Of a DNA stretch of 6,982 nucleotides, positions 6,257 through 6,982 are shown one piece after another. Under the pieces are notes generated by a model. It worked only from the letters and a program-made list of their open reading frames with translations, searched no databases and was not told the origin of the DNA. The stretch is taken from assembly GCA_002683115.1 (NCBI GenBank), contig NYSP01000036.1, forward strand, positions 1-6,982. The letters are read 5' to 3'. The stretch is from Gammaproteobacteria bacterium (GTDB taxonomy: Bacteria > Pseudomonadota > Gammaproteobacteria > SAR86 > TMED112). Both the position numbers and the translations under genes were made by a program. Position 1 is the first letter of the stretch. The number at the start of each line of letters is the position of its first letter.

Positions 6257-6982
6257 AATTTTTCTCAAAATTAATCATAAATTCTTTTAACTCTTTAACA
6301 GATTCTATAGAAAGAGGATTATATAAGCTTGCTCTCATTCCACCTACTGTTCTATGCCCTTTTAGATATTTTAATTCTGCTTCTTCAGCTTCTTTTAAGA
6401 AAATTTCCTCTAAACTTGCATCTTTAATGGTAAAAACAACATTACAGATTGACCTTTGTTCAGGTTTTACTGGATTGTTGTAAAAATCTGATCTATCGAT
6501 TAACTCATAAAGAAGGTTAGACTTAGCGCAACTATGCATTTCCATTGCTTCCACACCACCATTTTTTAAATACCAATCAAACATTTTTCCAGCTACATAC
6601 CAGCCAAACGTATTTGGAGTATTAAGCATTGAGCCCTCTTTTGCATGTGAGTCATATCGAAGAATATTTGGTAAATTTGGATTTGATTGCTGAATTAATT
6701 CTTTTTTTGCAATTACTAAAGTTAGACCAGAAGGGCCAAAGTTTTTTTGTGCACATGCATAGATAAAATCATATTTCGATACATCTAATTTTTCTGAAAA
6801 AATGCATGAAGACATATCCACGAATGAAGTTGGCTCAAATGATGGTTCCTCAATTATCCTTATTCCCTGAATTGTTTCATTTTTACAGTAATGAACAATT
6901 GAGGATTTTTGCTTGATATTCCAATCATCCATAGATGCTATTGAAGTAAAATTATTTTCTGCCGAGGAAGTACAAACATTAA
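6249..6982 (-). CDS. serC: Phosphoserine aminotransferase, C-terminal two thirds (5' end outside window)
   Basis: SerC transfers an amino group from glutamate to 3-phosphohydroxypyruvate to make phosphoserine, and the same enzyme can act in the DXP-dependent pyridoxal phosphate route. The frame is open to the right edge, so the gene is partial: 243 residues are present of about 360 in the family. An ATG at 6932 is internal and not the start, because family-like sequence continues upstream of it. Visible segments: HYCKNETIQGI, the PLP-binding stretch FIYACAQKNFGPSGLT with the Schiff-base lysine codon at 6746-6744, GSMLNTPNTFGWY, and the C-terminal LKGHRTVGGMRASLYNP whose arginines and histidine are typical of SerC. 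It ends with NFEKNYG and a TGA that overlaps the chorismate mutase start. serC leading the aromatic cluster is the standard gammaproteobacterial arrangement. Confidence 0.96.
   Translation of the reverse strand, partial: NVCTSSAENNFTSIASMDDWNIKQKSSIVHYCKNETIQGIRIIEEPSFEPTSFVDMSSCIFSEKLDVSKYDFIYACAQKNFGPSGLTLVIAKKELIQQSNPNLPNILRYDSHAKEGSMLNTPNTFGWYVAGKMFDWYLKNGGVEAMEMHSCAKSNLLYELIDRSDFYNNPVKPEQRSICNVVFTIKDASLEEIFLKEAEEAELKYLKGHRTVGGMRASLYNPLSIESVKELKEFMINFEKNYG
6263..6266 (-). promoter_or_regulatory. Ribosome binding site of the chorismate mutase gene
   Basis: The coding strand reads GAGA here, with GAG seven bases upstream of the ATG at 6256. It is the clearest Shine-Dalgarno-like site in the window and supports this ATG over the upstream TTG at 6268, which would lie before the site. 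It is short, and chance occurrence cannot be excluded. Confidence 0.4.

Noticed and set aside
6266..6268. TTG at 6268 as the start of the chorismate mutase
   Set aside because: The ATG four codons downstream has a GAGA site at a proper distance and gives residue numbering that matches E. coli AroQ exactly for most active-site residues.
6006..6290. A 94-codon open frame on the plus strand opposite the chorismate mutase gene
   Set aside because: It is serine/isoleucine-rich antisense translation of a gene with conserved catalytic residues, shows no recognisable domain and is explained by the AT-rich composition of the real gene.
6930..6932. ATG at 6932 as the start of serC
   Set aside because: The frame stays open to the window edge upstream of it, and a start there would remove about a third of the family's length, including the N-terminal substrate- and cofactor-binding part.
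1..6982. A hidden novel system (defence island, mobile element, CRISPR, toxin-antitoxin, RNA gene)
   Set aside because: Every base except 33 belongs to recognised housekeeping genes. I see no direct repeats, terminal inverted repeats, tRNA-like folds or unassigned conserved frames.

Overview
This window is AT-rich DNA (roughly two thirds A+T by eye) from a bacterium. Every supportable gene lies on the minus strand, so transcription runs from the right edge (6982) to the left edge (1). In reading order the genes are serC (5' end outside the window), a free-standing aroQ-type chorismate mutase, tyrA, aroA, cmk, rpsA, pyrF, pgi and the first 55 codons of uvrC. The serC–(pheA)–tyrA–aroA–cmk–rpsA–pyrF order is the classic gammaproteobacterial aromatic/rpsA cluster. 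The low GC, near-absent intergenic DNA and shortened proteins suggest a streamlined, probably marine gammaproteobacterium of the SAR86 kind; that assignment is inference and was not tested.

Region 6982-4097 holds amino-acid biosynthesis. SerC makes phosphoserine and can also serve pyridoxal phosphate synthesis, AroA makes EPSP, the chorismate mutase turns chorismate into prephenate, and TyrA takes prephenate towards tyrosine. The prephenate dehydratase half of the usual PheA and the hisC gene often found here are both absent. Region 4109-2168 holds cmk (CMP kinase) and rpsA (ribosomal protein S1). S1 has five S1 domains instead of the six in E. coli. Region 2134-159 holds pyrF (UMP synthesis) and pgi (glucose-6-phosphate isomerase), neither with any insertion. 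ihfB and lapAB, which separate rpsA from pyrF in many gammaproteobacteria, are missing. Positions 166-1 hold the start of uvrC.

The genes are packed as one probable operon. Seven of the eight junctions are overlaps of 4 to 14 bases, and the eighth is a 33-base spacer. Most starts lack a recognisable Shine-Dalgarno sequence, so translational coupling is the likely mode of initiation. I see no convincing promoter, terminator, RNA gene, mobile element, CRISPR array or long repeat, and no credible gene on the plus strand. Nothing here looks like an undescribed system. The points of interest are reductive: the lone chorismate mutase, the five-domain S1, the trimmed AroA next to (not fused to) TyrA, and the extreme overlap of genes.
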